From: Mediterraneibacter hominis
GTDB lineage: Bacteria > Bacillota > Clostridia > Lachnospirales > Lachnospiraceae
Length of the DNA stretch: 64,000 nucleotides
Assembly (NCBI RefSeq): GCF_014287475.1
Contig: NZ_JACOPF010000005.1
Coordinates: forward strand, 1-64,000
Direction of reading: 5' to 3'
This document shows, in pieces, positions 34,880 through 43,893 of the stretch; positions within the stretch are counted from its first letter, which is position 1, and each line of letters opens with the position of its first letter. The notes under the pieces were generated by a model. That model did no database searches. It saw only the letters and a list, made by a program, of their open reading frames with translations, and had not been told where the DNA came from. Made by a program: the position numbers and the translations under genes.

Positions 34880-36346
34880 ATGGCTGATAAAGCTGTGAAA
34901 AGTAAGGAAATATTTTTTTTGATTTTATCGTTAGCGATTATCATTGGCTCCAGGCTGGTGCCTGAATTTGGGGGGCTTTCTTCAGATGCAATCGCTGTAT
35001 TAGGAGTGTTTTTTGGTTCATTGGTTATGTGGATTACGATTTCTATTGACTGGCCGAGTATGCTTACTCTGCTCGCGCTGGGATTCATTCCCGTGTTTGG
35101 ATTTACACAGACATTTGCGGGGGCGTTTGGAAATTCGACTGTTGCATTTTTGATTTTTACCTTTATGCTGGTCTATCCACTGGCAAAGACAAATTTTGTA
35201 AGAAGATGTACGGTATTGTTCATCACAAACAGGATTGCGCGGAAAGGCCCCTGGTTTTTCGTCTGCTTTCTGCTTGCCGCGGTGACATTTATGGGATTAT
35301 TTGTCTCACCGTCTGTACTGTTTGTAGCGTTCATGCCGTTTTTGGAGGATATTTTCCGCGTTTTGGAAGTGAAAAAAGGCGGCAAAACAGGAAATATGCT
35401 TATGATGGGAACTGCGTTTTGTATCAGCTTGTCCTCCGGTATGACGGCAATCGGCCATGTGTGGCCGACGATGGCGATTGGATACTATACAGCGGCAACG
35501 GGAAATGATGTGAATCAATTTCAGTATATGGCAATGGGTATCCCGACCGGTATCATTTTAATCACACTTTTGATTCTTGTTTTTAAATTTTTCTATCGTC
35601 CCGACGATATAGAACAGTTAAGGCCGGAGAAGGCGATGGGCTTGAAAGGAACGGTTCCGGCGGCAGATTTAAAAGAAAAAATTATTTTAGGGGTTGTGTT
35701 CTTCACTGTATTTTTATGGGTGGCACCCAGTCTGTTAAAAGGACCTATGCCGGAACTCTACGCGACGATAAATAGCTGGTCAACAGCAATGCCGCCGCTT
35801 TTAGGATGCATTATCCTCTTTATTACAAAAACAGACGGAAAGCGGATTTTGGACTTTAAAGAAGTATCAACTAAAGGTGTGCTTTGGGGCAGCGTGCTGA
35901 TGACAGGGGCAGCGACATGGCTTGGTTCCTGCCTTACAAACGAAGAGATTGGAGTAAGCCAGTGGCTGACAGATACATTGTCTCCGCTGACGGCAAACCT
36001 GCCTGTGATAGGCATGATTCTGTTCTTTATGACATGGGCGATCATAGAGACAAACTTTTCTTCCAATATTGTGACAACTACGGTGGTAAGTTCGGTTGCT
36101 CTTTCTGTTTTGACGGCGCTTCCGGCAGGGTCTGTTCACGTAGGTGCGGTAGTCTGCATGGTAGGCGTATGTGCGGCAATCTGCAACATGACGCCGGCAG
36201 GACAGAGTACAATTAATACGGTGGCGATTGGTTCCGGCTGGACGACAACGAAATCCATGTTTATATGGGGTGGAATCTTTGCGGTAATGGCGATTCTCGT
36301 ATTGACTTTCATTTCCTATCCGATCGGTTCCGTTGTAATTGGATAA
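34880..36346 (+). CDS. SLC13/DASS-family anion:sodium symporter
   Basis: This 488-residue membrane protein has about eleven to twelve helices and the DASS/CitMHS-type repeats (AFGNSTVAFLIFTFMLVYPLAKTNFVRR; FCISLSSGMTAIGHVWPTMAIGYY; ETNFSSNIVTTTVVSSVAL; GVCAAICNMTPAGQSTINTVAIG). The two paired Ser-Asn/Thr-rich hairpins are the sodium and carboxylate sites of this family. It likely imports a di- or tricarboxylate or other organic anion. The ATG at 34880 has GGAGAG 8 bases upstream; earlier in-frame starts lack a site. A second SLC13-like protein ends the same unit. Confidence 0.85.
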   Translation: MADKAVKSKEIFFLILSLAIIIGSRLVPEFGGLSSDAIAVLGVFFGSLVMWITISIDWPSMLTLLALGFIPVFGFTQTFAGAFGNSTVAFLIFTFMLVYPLAKTNFVRRCTVLFITNRIARKGPWFFVCFLLAAVTFMGLFVSPSVLFVAFMPFLEDIFRVLEVKKGGKTGNMLMMGTAFCISLSSGMTAIGHVWPTMAIGYYTAATGNDVNQFQYMAMGIPTGIILITLLILVFKFFYRPDDIEQLRPEKAMGLKGTVPAADLKEKIILGVVFFTVFLWVAPSLLKGPMPELYATINSWSTAMPPLLGCIILFITKTDGKRILDFKEVSTKGVLWGSVLMTGAATWLGSCLTNEEIGVSQWLTDTLSPLTANLPVIGMILFFMTWAIIETNFSSNIVTTTVVSSVALSVLTALPAGSVHVGAVVCMVGVCAAICNMTPAGQSTINTVAIGSGWTTTKSMFIWGGIFAVMAILVLTFISYPIGSVVIG

Positions 36347-36393
36347 AGGAAAGAGACAAAGATGTAAAAAAGTAAAAGAAGCGAGGGACGCAT

Positions 36394-37653
36394 ATGAAAA
36401 GAGTATATATGTATGACGTAGTAGTTACCGGCGGAGGGACGGCAGGCGTGGCGGCTGCGGTAGGCGCTTCTAAGGCAGGGGCGAAGACACTGCTTATCGA
36501 GCGCAATCCATATTTGGGCGGTGAAGCGACACATTCGGGGGTGAGCGCATTTTGTGGCTTCTATTCCTGTGGGGCAGATCCGGTTCGCGTAGTAAAAGGT
36601 GTTGGGGACTTGGTGCTGGAAGAAATGAAGCATCTGGGAGTAGGAACAGATGATGTTATTTCCCCGTCTGGAAACAGGAATATTAACTTCCGGCCAGAGT
36701 ATTTAAAGTGTGCATTGGATAATCTTATGATGCGGGAAAAGGCAGACTTCTTCCTCCATGCCTACGTGATCGGGGCAAAAAAAGAGGGAAGAAATTTACA
36801 AGTGCTTAGGTGCATGGATGATGAAGGAGAATTCGAGGTAAAGGCGGCTTGCTTTGTAGACGCTTCCGGAGATGCTAATCTGGCACATCTGTCCGGAGCA
36901 GAGACGATCTGGGGCGATAGAGAGAAACAGGTACAGGCGGCGACAATGCCATTTCGTATGAGTGGAGTGGACACCTCCTGCGATATGTCTCCTGCCGCGG
37001 TGGAAAAAGCGATTCTAAAAGCAAAAGAAGAAGGAATTCCACATCTTACAAAGGAAAAAGGATTCATTTTGAAAAATAAAGGATCGGATATTGTGACTGT
37101 ACTGCTTCCTAGCGTTCTGCCAACGGGACTTTCCGCAGAAGAACTGACCAGACTTGAGACAGAGACGAGGAAACAAGTGCTCTATTATGTACAGGCATTA
37201 AAAAAATATATGCATGGAATGGAGTTGGGAGAGCTCTCTGTCATTGGCCCGTCTATCGGTTTTAGAGAAACGAGGAAGATGAAAGGGCGCAAGACGATCA
37301 CCGCGGAGGATGTACTGACACGACGCAAATATGAGGATGGAGTGGCACGCGGTGGCTGGAAGCCGGAGATACATAAGGATGTGAATAAAATGGGTACCTA
37401 TCTGGAAGTAGAGAAGGGGAGTTACTTTGATATTCCCCTGGGGGCATTACAGTCAGCGGATATAGACAATCTATATGGAGCAGGAAGAATGGTATCGGCA
37501 GATGAGACAGCATTCGCGGCAGTCAGAGTCATGGGAACCTGCTTTGCAACGGGACATGCGGCGGGAGTGGCAGCAGCCCTGCAGGCGTTATATGGCGCGG
37601 CGGACGTAGAGAATGTACGCGCAGAATTGAAAAGACAGAAAGCGTTGGTATAA
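36394..37653 (+). CDS. FAD-dependent oxidoreductase (FAD_oxidored family)
   Basis: This 419-residue flavoprotein has an N-terminal dinucleotide motif (VVTGGGTAGVAAAVGASKAGAK, residues 10-31), a GGEATHSGVSAFCGFY segment, CFVDASGDANLAHLSGAE (the second FAD contact) and a C-terminal LYGAGRMVSADETAFAAVRVMGTCFATGHAAG that closes over the flavin. It is cytoplasmic, with no signal peptide or Tat motif. Position between two organic-anion transporters suggests that it oxidises or reduces the imported acid. The reaction is not known. Confidence 0.85.
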   Translation: MKRVYMYDVVVTGGGTAGVAAAVGASKAGAKTLLIERNPYLGGEATHSGVSAFCGFYSCGADPVRVVKGVGDLVLEEMKHLGVGTDDVISPSGNRNINFRPEYLKCALDNLMMREKADFFLHAYVIGAKKEGRNLQVLRCMDDEGEFEVKAACFVDASGDANLAHLSGAETIWGDREKQVQAATMPFRMSGVDTSCDMSPAAVEKAILKAKEEGIPHLTKEKGFILKNKGSDIVTVLLPSVLPTGLSAEELTRLETETRKQVLYYVQALKKYMHGMELGELSVIGPSIGFRETRKMKGRKTITAEDVLTRRKYEDGVARGGWKPEIHKDVNKMGTYLEVEKGSYFDIPLGALQSADIDNLYGAGRMVSADETAFAAVRVMGTCFATGHAAGVAAALQALYGAADVENVRAELKRQKALV

Positions 37654-37715
37654 AATAAAAGGTGGAGCTCTACATTTGGGGCTCCATAGAAAAATAGAAA
37701 AGGGTGATAAAGGTA

Positions 37716-38273
37716 ATGACATTAGAAGAAATAAGATGTGAAATAGACAATGTAGACACACAGATGAAAGAGCTCTTTCTAAAACGTATGGAATGTGCAA
37801 GAAATGTGGCACAGGAGAAAAGCCGGACAGGGGGCGACGTATATGTACCGGAGAGGGAGGAAGAGATCATCAGAAAACGTACGGAGGATGTAAAAGAAGT
37901 ACAGTCGGAATATATAGAATTTCTCCGGTACCTGATGACTGTCAGCAGAAAATATCAATATGGTTTCTTGTCTGGTATGCAGGACAGCGTGATAGAGAAG
38001 GCTCTGAAGGTGCAAAAAGAGAAGGCGGTCGAGGGAAACAGGGTGGAAATTACCTTCCGCATGGATAAAGAGAAGAATAATTTGTACCATTTTTTGAATG
38101 TCCTTCATCTGAATGGCATCCGGATAGAGAAGCTGTCTCTGGAAAGTGAAGGGCAGATACAGACCGCTGTTATACTACTGGAGGGAAACCTTGAGAACAG
38201 TGAAATGCGGCGGGCGCTGTGCCAGATTGGAAAAGAGGCATTTGATTTTTCGATAACGGTGATGAGCGAATAA
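37716..38273 (+). CDS. chorismate mutase type II-like protein with C-terminal ACT-like domain
   Basis: This protein of about 185 residues has an N-terminal AroQ-like helical domain (LEEIRCEIDNVDTQMKELFLKRMECARNVAQEK, with the conserved R, D-x-x-D and R/K positions, then EREEEIIRKR) and a C-terminal half that looks like an ACT domain (KNNLYHFLNVLHLNGIRIEKLSLES). This is the layout of the regulatory part of some P-proteins, but without the dehydratase. It lies between an FAD oxidoreductase and an anion transporter, not in an aromatic biosynthesis operon. The start is ATG 37716; the next gene begins at the base after its stop. Confidence 0.75.
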   Translation: MTLEEIRCEIDNVDTQMKELFLKRMECARNVAQEKSRTGGDVYVPEREEEIIRKRTEDVKEVQSEYIEFLRYLMTVSRKYQYGFLSGMQDSVIEKALKVQKEKAVEGNRVEITFRMDKEKNNLYHFLNVLHLNGIRIEKLSLESEGQIQTAVILLEGNLENSEMRRALCQIGKEAFDFSITVMSE

Positions 38274-39665
38274 ATGAAAGAGATATGGAAAGAATATGTC
38301 CTTCCGGACAGGGCGGACAGACAATGGTACAGCCGTCTTTTTATGAGCTTTGTGCTTCCGGCAGTCCTCTTTTTCTTACGCCCTGTCGGTATGGATCTAA
38401 GGGAGTCTGCGGTGACTGCGGGAGTGGTTTTGGCGATCATCTGGTGGAGCAGCGGAATCGTAAAGAAAATTCCGGCTGCTGTGTTCCTTTTGCTGTTGTT
38501 CATGCTGGTAAGCCAGACAGGGTATCAAACCGTATTTTCATTTCCCCTGTCGGAAACGTTTCCCATGCTGGTGATTACCTATCTGTTCAGCAGGGCGATC
38601 TCCAATGCGGGAATGATCGACCGGATATGCAGTCCGCTGCTTGAAAGAGTCGTACATACGCCGTTTCAGTGTCTTTTGGCGGTGATCGCCTTGTTCTATC
38701 TGACTATGTATGTGATCCCGCAGCCTCTGGCGCGGCTGATTATCGTGGCGGCAGTGTTTGACAGATTTTTAAAGCAGGCGGAAGTACCCAGGCAGGTCTA
38801 TTCTGTGCTGATGTACGGGGTATTTCTGTTCTATGCTATGGTAAATATGTCTGCAAAAGACGCGGACATGATCATGAATTATGTGGCTGCGGGATTTGCC
38901 GAACAGCAAATTACAAACGGGATGTGGGTAAAGGCAATGTTTCTGCCTACGCTTATCTTATGCATTTTTATACTGGGGCTGTTTCTGCTTCTATTTAGAA
39001 AACAACTGCAAGGATATAAGATTGTGGTAAAAGAAAAGGCAGAAAAACAACCGTTTACCAGACAGCAAAAAACAGCCATGGTGATTATCTGTATGACGGT
39101 ACTGTTGTGGATGACCCAGGGACTGCATGGTGTGAATAATACACTGATAAGCGCGGTTTCCACAGCGTTGTTGTATGGCATAAGGATTTTACACAGAGAG
39201 GACATCAAAGCGATTGATGTGACGACATTGATTTTTCTGACTGCGGCGTTTTCTATCGGTGGAGTAATGGAGGCGTGCGGAGTTGCAGATAAGGTGTTTG
39301 GAGCTTTGCAGGGGTTCTTTCCCCAACAGTTGTCTGTGCCATACTTTCTGATTATGATTTTCGCAGGAATGGCACTGCATATGGTGCTGGGAAGTAATAC
39401 GACGACCCTGTCTGTGATTGTACCGGGAATGATGATTATATGCGGCGGACTGGTACCAGAGGAGGTCATAGTTTATATTGGCATTATCAGCGTATCCTTC
39501 CATGCTGTTCTGCCATTTCACTCTGTGTCCTTGATGATTGGTACGTCGGACGGCTATTTCCCGTCTAAATATGTGACAAAATTAGGAATTCCTGTGACTG
39601 TGCTTGTATACCTGGCGGCGATTTGCTTATTTTTGCCGTACTGGAAGCTTATACAGTTGATTTAG
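38274..39665 (+). CDS. second SLC13-like anion transporter
   Basis: This 463-residue membrane protein has about eleven helices, related to but clearly diverged from the transporter at 34880. Its family features include an SAKDAD segment near 195 and MALHMVLGSNTTTLSVIVPGMMIICG near 365-390, the latter matching the second substrate hairpin. Its ATG directly follows the TAA of the AroQ/ACT gene, so translation is coupled. Two transporters of one superfamily in one unit suggest uptake and efflux, or exchange, of substrate and product. A terminator follows at 39674. Confidence 0.82.
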   Translation: MKEIWKEYVLPDRADRQWYSRLFMSFVLPAVLFFLRPVGMDLRESAVTAGVVLAIIWWSSGIVKKIPAAVFLLLLFMLVSQTGYQTVFSFPLSETFPMLVITYLFSRAISNAGMIDRICSPLLERVVHTPFQCLLAVIALFYLTMYVIPQPLARLIIVAAVFDRFLKQAEVPRQVYSVLMYGVFLFYAMVNMSAKDADMIMNYVAAGFAEQQITNGMWVKAMFLPTLILCIFILGLFLLLFRKQLQGYKIVVKEKAEKQPFTRQQKTAMVIICMTVLLWMTQGLHGVNNTLISAVSTALLYGIRILHREDIKAIDVTTLIFLTAAFSIGGVMEACGVADKVFGALQGFFPQQLSVPYFLIMIFAGMALHMVLGSNTTTLSVIVPGMMIICGGLVPEEVIVYIGIISVSFHAVLPFHSVSLMIGTSDGYFPSKYVTKLGIPVTVLVYLAAICLFLPYWKLIQLI

Positions 39666-39673
39666 AAGAGAGA

Positions 39674-39716
39674 AAAACTGCCATAGCGGTATGAGAATAC
39701 TGGCTGTGGCAGTTTT
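39674..39716 (+). terminator. Rho-independent terminator
   Basis: AAAACTGCCA-T-AGC ... GCT-G-TGGCAGTTTT, 8 bases after the second SLC13 gene, closes that operon. Confidence 0.85.
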
Positions 39717-39743
39717 ACTTTGCTGCGATAACCGAGTTGTCAT

Positions 39744-40247
39744 TTACTGGGGAATAGAAAAGATTCCCAGACTTGGAGGGTGAAAACTAAAATAGAAGAA
39801 GGCAGACGAGAACAGGAATGACAAGATAAGGAGAAACGGGAAAAAGCGCCGGATTCTTTGACAAAAGAAAAGGCGGAAAGAAAGAAAAAAGGTGAGAAAG
39901 ACCGCAAGCAGAAAGGTTACAATGTCCAGCCAAAACAGATGATAACCGAGAATCCCTGTATACGTGTAAAAGAAAACCGGAATAAAGAGAGTACCACAAA
40001 GCAGACCGGCCAGACATGCAGGAAAAAGCGTCGGGTATTTTTTTCTGAATAGGATAAACAGAAGGAGAGAATAGAAAAGCGCAGGGAAAAATATGAGTTT
40101 CATATGTTCCCAGGTGGATTCACTGACAGGAGAAATGAAACCGGCAGCAGGATGAAAGTGTGCCCATTCATAGAAAAAATGACTAAGAGAACCCACTATA
40201 ATACAGAATACAACACCAAATAACATAGATTTTTTAATCTTTTTCAT
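39744..40247 (-). CDS. small integral membrane protein, DUF6512-like
   Basis: This 167-residue protein has five predicted helices: FGVVFCIIVGSLSHFFYEW, LIFFPALFYSLLLFILF, LLCGTLFIPVFFYTYTGIL, WLDIVTFLLAVFLTFFLSF and FFPFLLILSFLFSSAFFYF. A conserved-looking motif, PVSESTWEHMKL, occurs between helices 1 and 2 and recalls DUF6512 proteins of Firmicutes; the function of that family is unknown. The start codon ATG at 40247 is buried in one arm of the perfect inverted repeat at 40241-40288, which suggests translational control. Confidence 0.7.
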   Translation of the reverse strand: MKKIKKSMLFGVVFCIIVGSLSHFFYEWAHFHPAAGFISPVSESTWEHMKLIFFPALFYSLLLFILFRKKYPTLFPACLAGLLCGTLFIPVFFYTYTGILGYHLFWLDIVTFLLAVFLTFFLSFRLFFCQRIRRFFPFLLILSFLFSSAFFYFSFHPPSLGIFSIPQ

Positions 40248-40288
40248 AGAATCACCCCACAGTTAATCTGCCCCAGATTCTATGAAAA
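40241..40288 (-). promoter_or_regulatory. inverted repeat covering the start codon of the DUF6512-like gene
   Basis: TTTTCATAGAATC (40241-40253) and GATTCTATGAAAA (40276-40288) are perfectly complementary with a 22-base loop. In the minus-strand mRNA the 3' arm contains the AUG of the membrane-protein gene, and the likely ribosome site (GGGGUG) lies in the loop. It could be a translation-blocking hairpin or a repressor site. Confidence 0.65.
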
Positions 40289-40315
40289 TATATACGGGAA
40301 ACAAAGGAAATGAAG

Positions 40316-41035
40316 TCAGCCTTTTTCACCTAAAAATCCAAAGAAAGCCTTTACAGAATGATTTAGAATCAAATTTTCAGGCATACCGGCTTTTGCCGCC
40401 AGGTAAGCGGCGTATGTAAAGTCTCCGATATGTGCGGTTCCGTGGCTGTCACTGGAAAAAATAACAGGGTACTGAAAATGCTTACATAGATTTAAAATCA
40501 TCAAATCATTAAAACGGGTATCTCCTCTGTATCCATCTGGGGCTAAAGAGCTGTTGTTGATTTCCAAAAGTACGTGATATTCTATCGCGGCTTTTACAAT
40601 GGCAAGATAATCTACTGGATACTTTGTGTCATCACAATGTCCGATGATTGTCACATAAGGGTTCTTCATTGCTTCGATATAGGAGGCAGTGTTTTCCTCT
40701 ATAGTGCCAGACTTCCTGGGGGGATGTATACTCGCTATCACATAGTCAAGGCGGGATAAGAGCTCATCATCTAAATCCAGCGTTCCCTTACAGTCTAAAA
40801 TACTGACCTCAGCTCCGTAGAGCATACGCACGCCCATGCGTTTCCTGTCCGCGTGCGGCAGACTGCGGAAATAAGAAGGTTTACCACCGCCTAGTGTGGA
40901 AGGGCCATGATCGGAAATGCCCAGCATTTTTAAACCATTTGCGCGTGCGGCTTTCGCCATATCGGAAATGGTAGCATGAGAGCCATGTCCGCTGGCAATC
41001 GTATGTGTATGTATATCGAATTCATAGGAATGCAT
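40316..41035 (-). CDS. PHP-domain phosphoesterase, YcdX-like
   Basis: This protein of about 239 residues starts with the PHP metal motif FDIHTHTIASGHGSHA, followed by GISDHGPS, the ASIHPP segment, IGHCDDTKYP and SSDSHGTAHIGDF near the C-terminus. These His/Asp sets coordinate a trinuclear metal site in YcdX-type phosphoesterases. The ATG at 41035 was chosen with AGGTGA 5 bases upstream. Its promoter faces away from the microcompartment genes. The physiological substrate (a phosphorylated metabolite) is unknown. Confidence 0.87.
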   Translation of the reverse strand: MHSYEFDIHTHTIASGHGSHATISDMAKAARANGLKMLGISDHGPSTLGGGKPSYFRSLPHADRKRMGVRMLYGAEVSILDCKGTLDLDDELLSRLDYVIASIHPPRKSGTIEENTASYIEAMKNPYVTIIGHCDDTKYPVDYLAIVKAAIEYHVLLEINNSSLAPDGYRGDTRFNDLMILNLCKHFQYPVIFSSDSHGTAHIGDFTYAAYLAAKAGMPENLILNHSVKAFFGFLGEKG

Positions 41036-41116
41036 AAAAATCACCTTTCAACTGGATAGATAGCAATAAAAGATAGATAGCGCCATTGTACAGAGGACGT
41101 GACTCTATCTTTCTAT

Positions 41117-41145
41117 AGTATGATAAGTTTTTATAGATTTGTCAA
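41117..41145 (-). promoter_or_regulatory. promoter of the PHP phosphoesterase gene
   Basis: On the minus strand, TTGACA (41145-41140) and CATACT (41122-41117) have a 17-base spacer, about 80 bases before the gene start. Confidence 0.62.
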
Positions 41146-41240
41146 TGGGATTTTGTGTGATACCAATAAAAAACAATATAAAAATAGTGGGATTTATTGA
41201 TTTTTAAGAAAATAACCAACTGATTTTGTGTTGTTTTATG

Positions 41241-41269
41241 TTGACTTGATATATGACTTAAAGTATAAT
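41241..41269 (+). promoter_or_regulatory. main promoter of the microcompartment locus
   Basis: TTGACT (41241-41246) and a perfect TATAAT (41264-41269) are 17 bases apart, giving a leader of about 65 bases before the dehydratase gene. Immediately upstream is TTTTGTGTTGTTTTATGTTG, whose core TTTTGTGTTGT recurs inverted at 45581-45592 after the second promoter of the locus. It is a candidate operator for the DeoR-type regulator at 54124. Confidence 0.78.
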
Positions 41270-41340
41270 AAGGACAAACTGGGTGGAGAGTCATTTTTCC
41301 TATACTTCACGAAGAGAAAAGAAAGGAGCAATGGGTCAAA

Positions 41341-43872
41341 ATGGGATTATATACATATGACACTACAGAGATTCCAAAGTCAGACAGAATTCCGCGTCTG
41401 GTGGAAAATCTGTATGCAAAGATGCCGGAGATTGAACCGGCCAGGGCAGTCCTGCTTACAGAATCCTATAAGCAGACAGAAAAAGAACCCATGGTGATTC
41501 GCAGGGCAAAGGCATTTGCGCACATTCTGGAAAACATTCCGATTGTCATCCGGGATTTAGAGTTGATTGTGGGCAGCACTACGATCGCGCCGAGAGGATG
41601 TCAGACATATCCGGAGTTTTCGTATGAATGGCTGGAGGCAGAATTTGACACGGTAGAGACTAGAACTGCAGATCCGTTCTATATTTCAGAAGAAACAAAA
41701 CAAAAATTAAAAGAGGCGGACGTATATTGGAAGGGCCGTACAACAAGCGAGCTGGCGACCTCCTACATGGAGCCGGAGACATTGCTTGCGATGGAGCACA
41801 ATATGTTTACACCGGGAAATTATTTCTACAATGGTGTGGGACATGTCACTGTAAAATATGGAGAGGTTCTTTCTATCGGCTTTGCGGGAATTAGAGAGAA
41901 AGCGGAAAAAGAGCTTGCGTCTTTGAGCCTGGCTGATGGGAATTACCAGAAGAAATCTCGTTTTTTAGAAGCGGTAATGATAAGCTGCGACGCAGTGATT
42001 ACCTATGCGAGAAGATATGCCCGTCTTGCGCTTGAAAAAGCGGAAAGCTGTAAAGATGCTGCACGCAAGATGGAATTGCTTCAGATTGCGCAGAACTGTG
42101 CGAATGTACCGGAGAAAGGGGCAAGCAGTTTCTATGAGGCATGTCAGTCCTTCTGGTTTGTACAGCAGCTTCTTCAGATCGAGTCCAGCGGACATTCTAT
42201 TTCTCCCGGACGTTTTGACCAGTATATGTATCCATATTATAAAAAGGATATAGAAAACGGGAAAATTACAAGAGAATTTGCACAAGAGCTGATGGACTGT
42301 GTATGGGTGAAATTAAATGACTTAAATAAATGCCGCGACGCAGTATCCGCGGAAGGATTTGCCGGTTACAGTCTGTTTCAAAATCTGATAGCCGGAGGAG
42401 TAAATGAGGACGGGGTAGATGTGACAAACGACTTGTCCTTTATGTGCATCAATGCATCTATGCATGTTGCACTTCCACAGCCTTCTCTGTCTGTAAGGGT
42501 GTGGAATGGTTCTCCGCACGAATTTCTGATAAGAGCAGCAGAACTGACCCGTACAGGAATCGGGCTTCCGGCGTATTATAATGACGAAGTGATTATTCCG
42601 GCGCTGGTAAGCCGCGGTCTTACACTTCAGGACGCAAGGGACTACAATATTATCGGCTGTGTGGAGCCGCAGAAGGCAGGAAAGACAGAAGGCTGGCATG
42701 ACGCGGCATTCTTCAACATGTGCCGTCCGTTGGAGCTGGTTTTCCATAATGGAAAAGACAAGGGCGTACAGGTTGGGCCAAAGACTGGTGAGGCAGAGGA
42801 CATGAAAACATTTGAAGAATTCTACCATGCCTATAAAATCCAGATGGAATATGCTATTAAGCTGCTCGTCAACGCAGACAATGCGATTGATGTAGCGCAC
42901 GCAGAACGCTGTCCACTTCCCTTCTTGTCCTCTATGGTAGATGACTGTATGAAACGAGGAAAGACAGTACAGGAGGGCGGCGCTGTCTATAATTTCACAG
43001 GCCCTCAGGGATTCGGCGTCGCAAATATGGCGGACGCGCTCTATGCAGTCAAGACATTGGTGTACGACGAAAAGAAGATTACCATGAAGGAATTAAAAGA
43101 AGCATTGCTTACGAACTATGGCAAAGGTCTAAGTGATGAAGATGTGGCTGACATTACAAAGGAAGTTGCACAAGGCATGCAGGAGGCCGGAGAAACAGTA
43201 AATGCACAGACGGTGGAGGCTATTTTAAAGAGCGTGGTAGCTGCGTCAGAGTCAGCAGAAGCGAAGGAAAACGGCGAACGAATTTTGAAGCTGATAGAGG
43301 AAGTGCCGAAGTTTGGAAATGATTTGCCGGAAGTAGATGCGTTTGCCAGAGATGTAGCATATACATATACAAAACCACTCGAGAAATATAAAAATCCGCG
43401 CGGCGGAATGTTCCAGGCAGGTCTGTATCCTGTATCGGCAAATGTTCCTTTGGGAGCGCAGACTGGGGCGACACCGGACGGGAGACTTGCACATACACCT
43501 GTTGCGGACGGTGTTTCTCCATCAGCAGGAAAGGACACGCATGGACCGACAGCAACGGCAAATTCCGTATCCCGGCTGGATCATTATATTGCGTCCAATG
43601 GAACGTTGTTCAATCAGAAATTCCATCCCTCTGCGTTGAGCGGCAGAAGAGGACTCGAAAACTTTGTCGGCCTGATCCGTTCTTATTTCGATCAGAAAGG
43701 AAGCCATATGCAGTTTAATGTAGTCAGCCGCGAGACACTTCTGGATGCGCAGAAGCATCCGGAACAGTACAAGCACCTTGTTGTCAGGGTTGCGGGATAC
43801 AGTGCGCTGTTTACAACATTGTCCAAGTCATTGCAGGATGATATTATCCGCAGGACAGAGCAAGGCTTCTAA
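41341..43872 (+). CDS. glycyl radical propanediol (glycerol-type) dehydratase
   Basis: This 843-residue glycyl radical enzyme dehydrates 1,2-propanediol to propanal without coenzyme B12. The catalytic Cys is C440 in NIIGCVEPQ (with E442 as the base), and the radical Gly is G819 in RVAGYSA near the C-terminus. Both motifs are of the diol-dehydratase subgroup, not of pyruvate formate-lyase or choline lyase. A segment of about 55 residues (around 597-652: SDEDVADITKEVAQGM, VNAQTVEAILKSVVAA) is extra compared with stand-alone glycerol dehydratase (about 787 residues). It resembles encapsulation helices. GAAAGGAG precedes the ATG by 12 bases. First gene of the microcompartment operon. Confidence 0.93.
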   Translation: MGLYTYDTTEIPKSDRIPRLVENLYAKMPEIEPARAVLLTESYKQTEKEPMVIRRAKAFAHILENIPIVIRDLELIVGSTTIAPRGCQTYPEFSYEWLEAEFDTVETRTADPFYISEETKQKLKEADVYWKGRTTSELATSYMEPETLLAMEHNMFTPGNYFYNGVGHVTVKYGEVLSIGFAGIREKAEKELASLSLADGNYQKKSRFLEAVMISCDAVITYARRYARLALEKAESCKDAARKMELLQIAQNCANVPEKGASSFYEACQSFWFVQQLLQIESSGHSISPGRFDQYMYPYYKKDIENGKITREFAQELMDCVWVKLNDLNKCRDAVSAEGFAGYSLFQNLIAGGVNEDGVDVTNDLSFMCINASMHVALPQPSLSVRVWNGSPHEFLIRAAELTRTGIGLPAYYNDEVIIPALVSRGLTLQDARDYNIIGCVEPQKAGKTEGWHDAAFFNMCRPLELVFHNGKDKGVQVGPKTGEAEDMKTFEEFYHAYKIQMEYAIKLLVNADNAIDVAHAERCPLPFLSSMVDDCMKRGKTVQEGGAVYNFTGPQGFGVANMADALYAVKTLVYDEKKITMKELKEALLTNYGKGLSDEDVADITKEVAQGMQEAGETVNAQTVEAILKSVVAASESAEAKENGERILKLIEEVPKFGNDLPEVDAFARDVAYTYTKPLEKYKNPRGGMFQAGLYPVSANVPLGAQTGATPDGRLAHTPVADGVSPSAGKDTHGPTATANSVSRLDHYIASNGTLFNQKFHPSALSGRRGLENFVGLIRSYFDQKGSHMQFNVVSRETLLDAQKHPEQYKHLVVRVAGYSALFTTLSKSLQDDIIRRTEQGF

Positions 43873-43893
43873 ATAGAGAAGAAAGGAAAGGAC

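Noticed and set aside
41045..41340. Possible cobalamin (B12) riboswitch upstream of the dehydratase
   Set aside because: No B12-box-like sequence is seen, and the dehydratase is a B12-independent glycyl radical enzyme.
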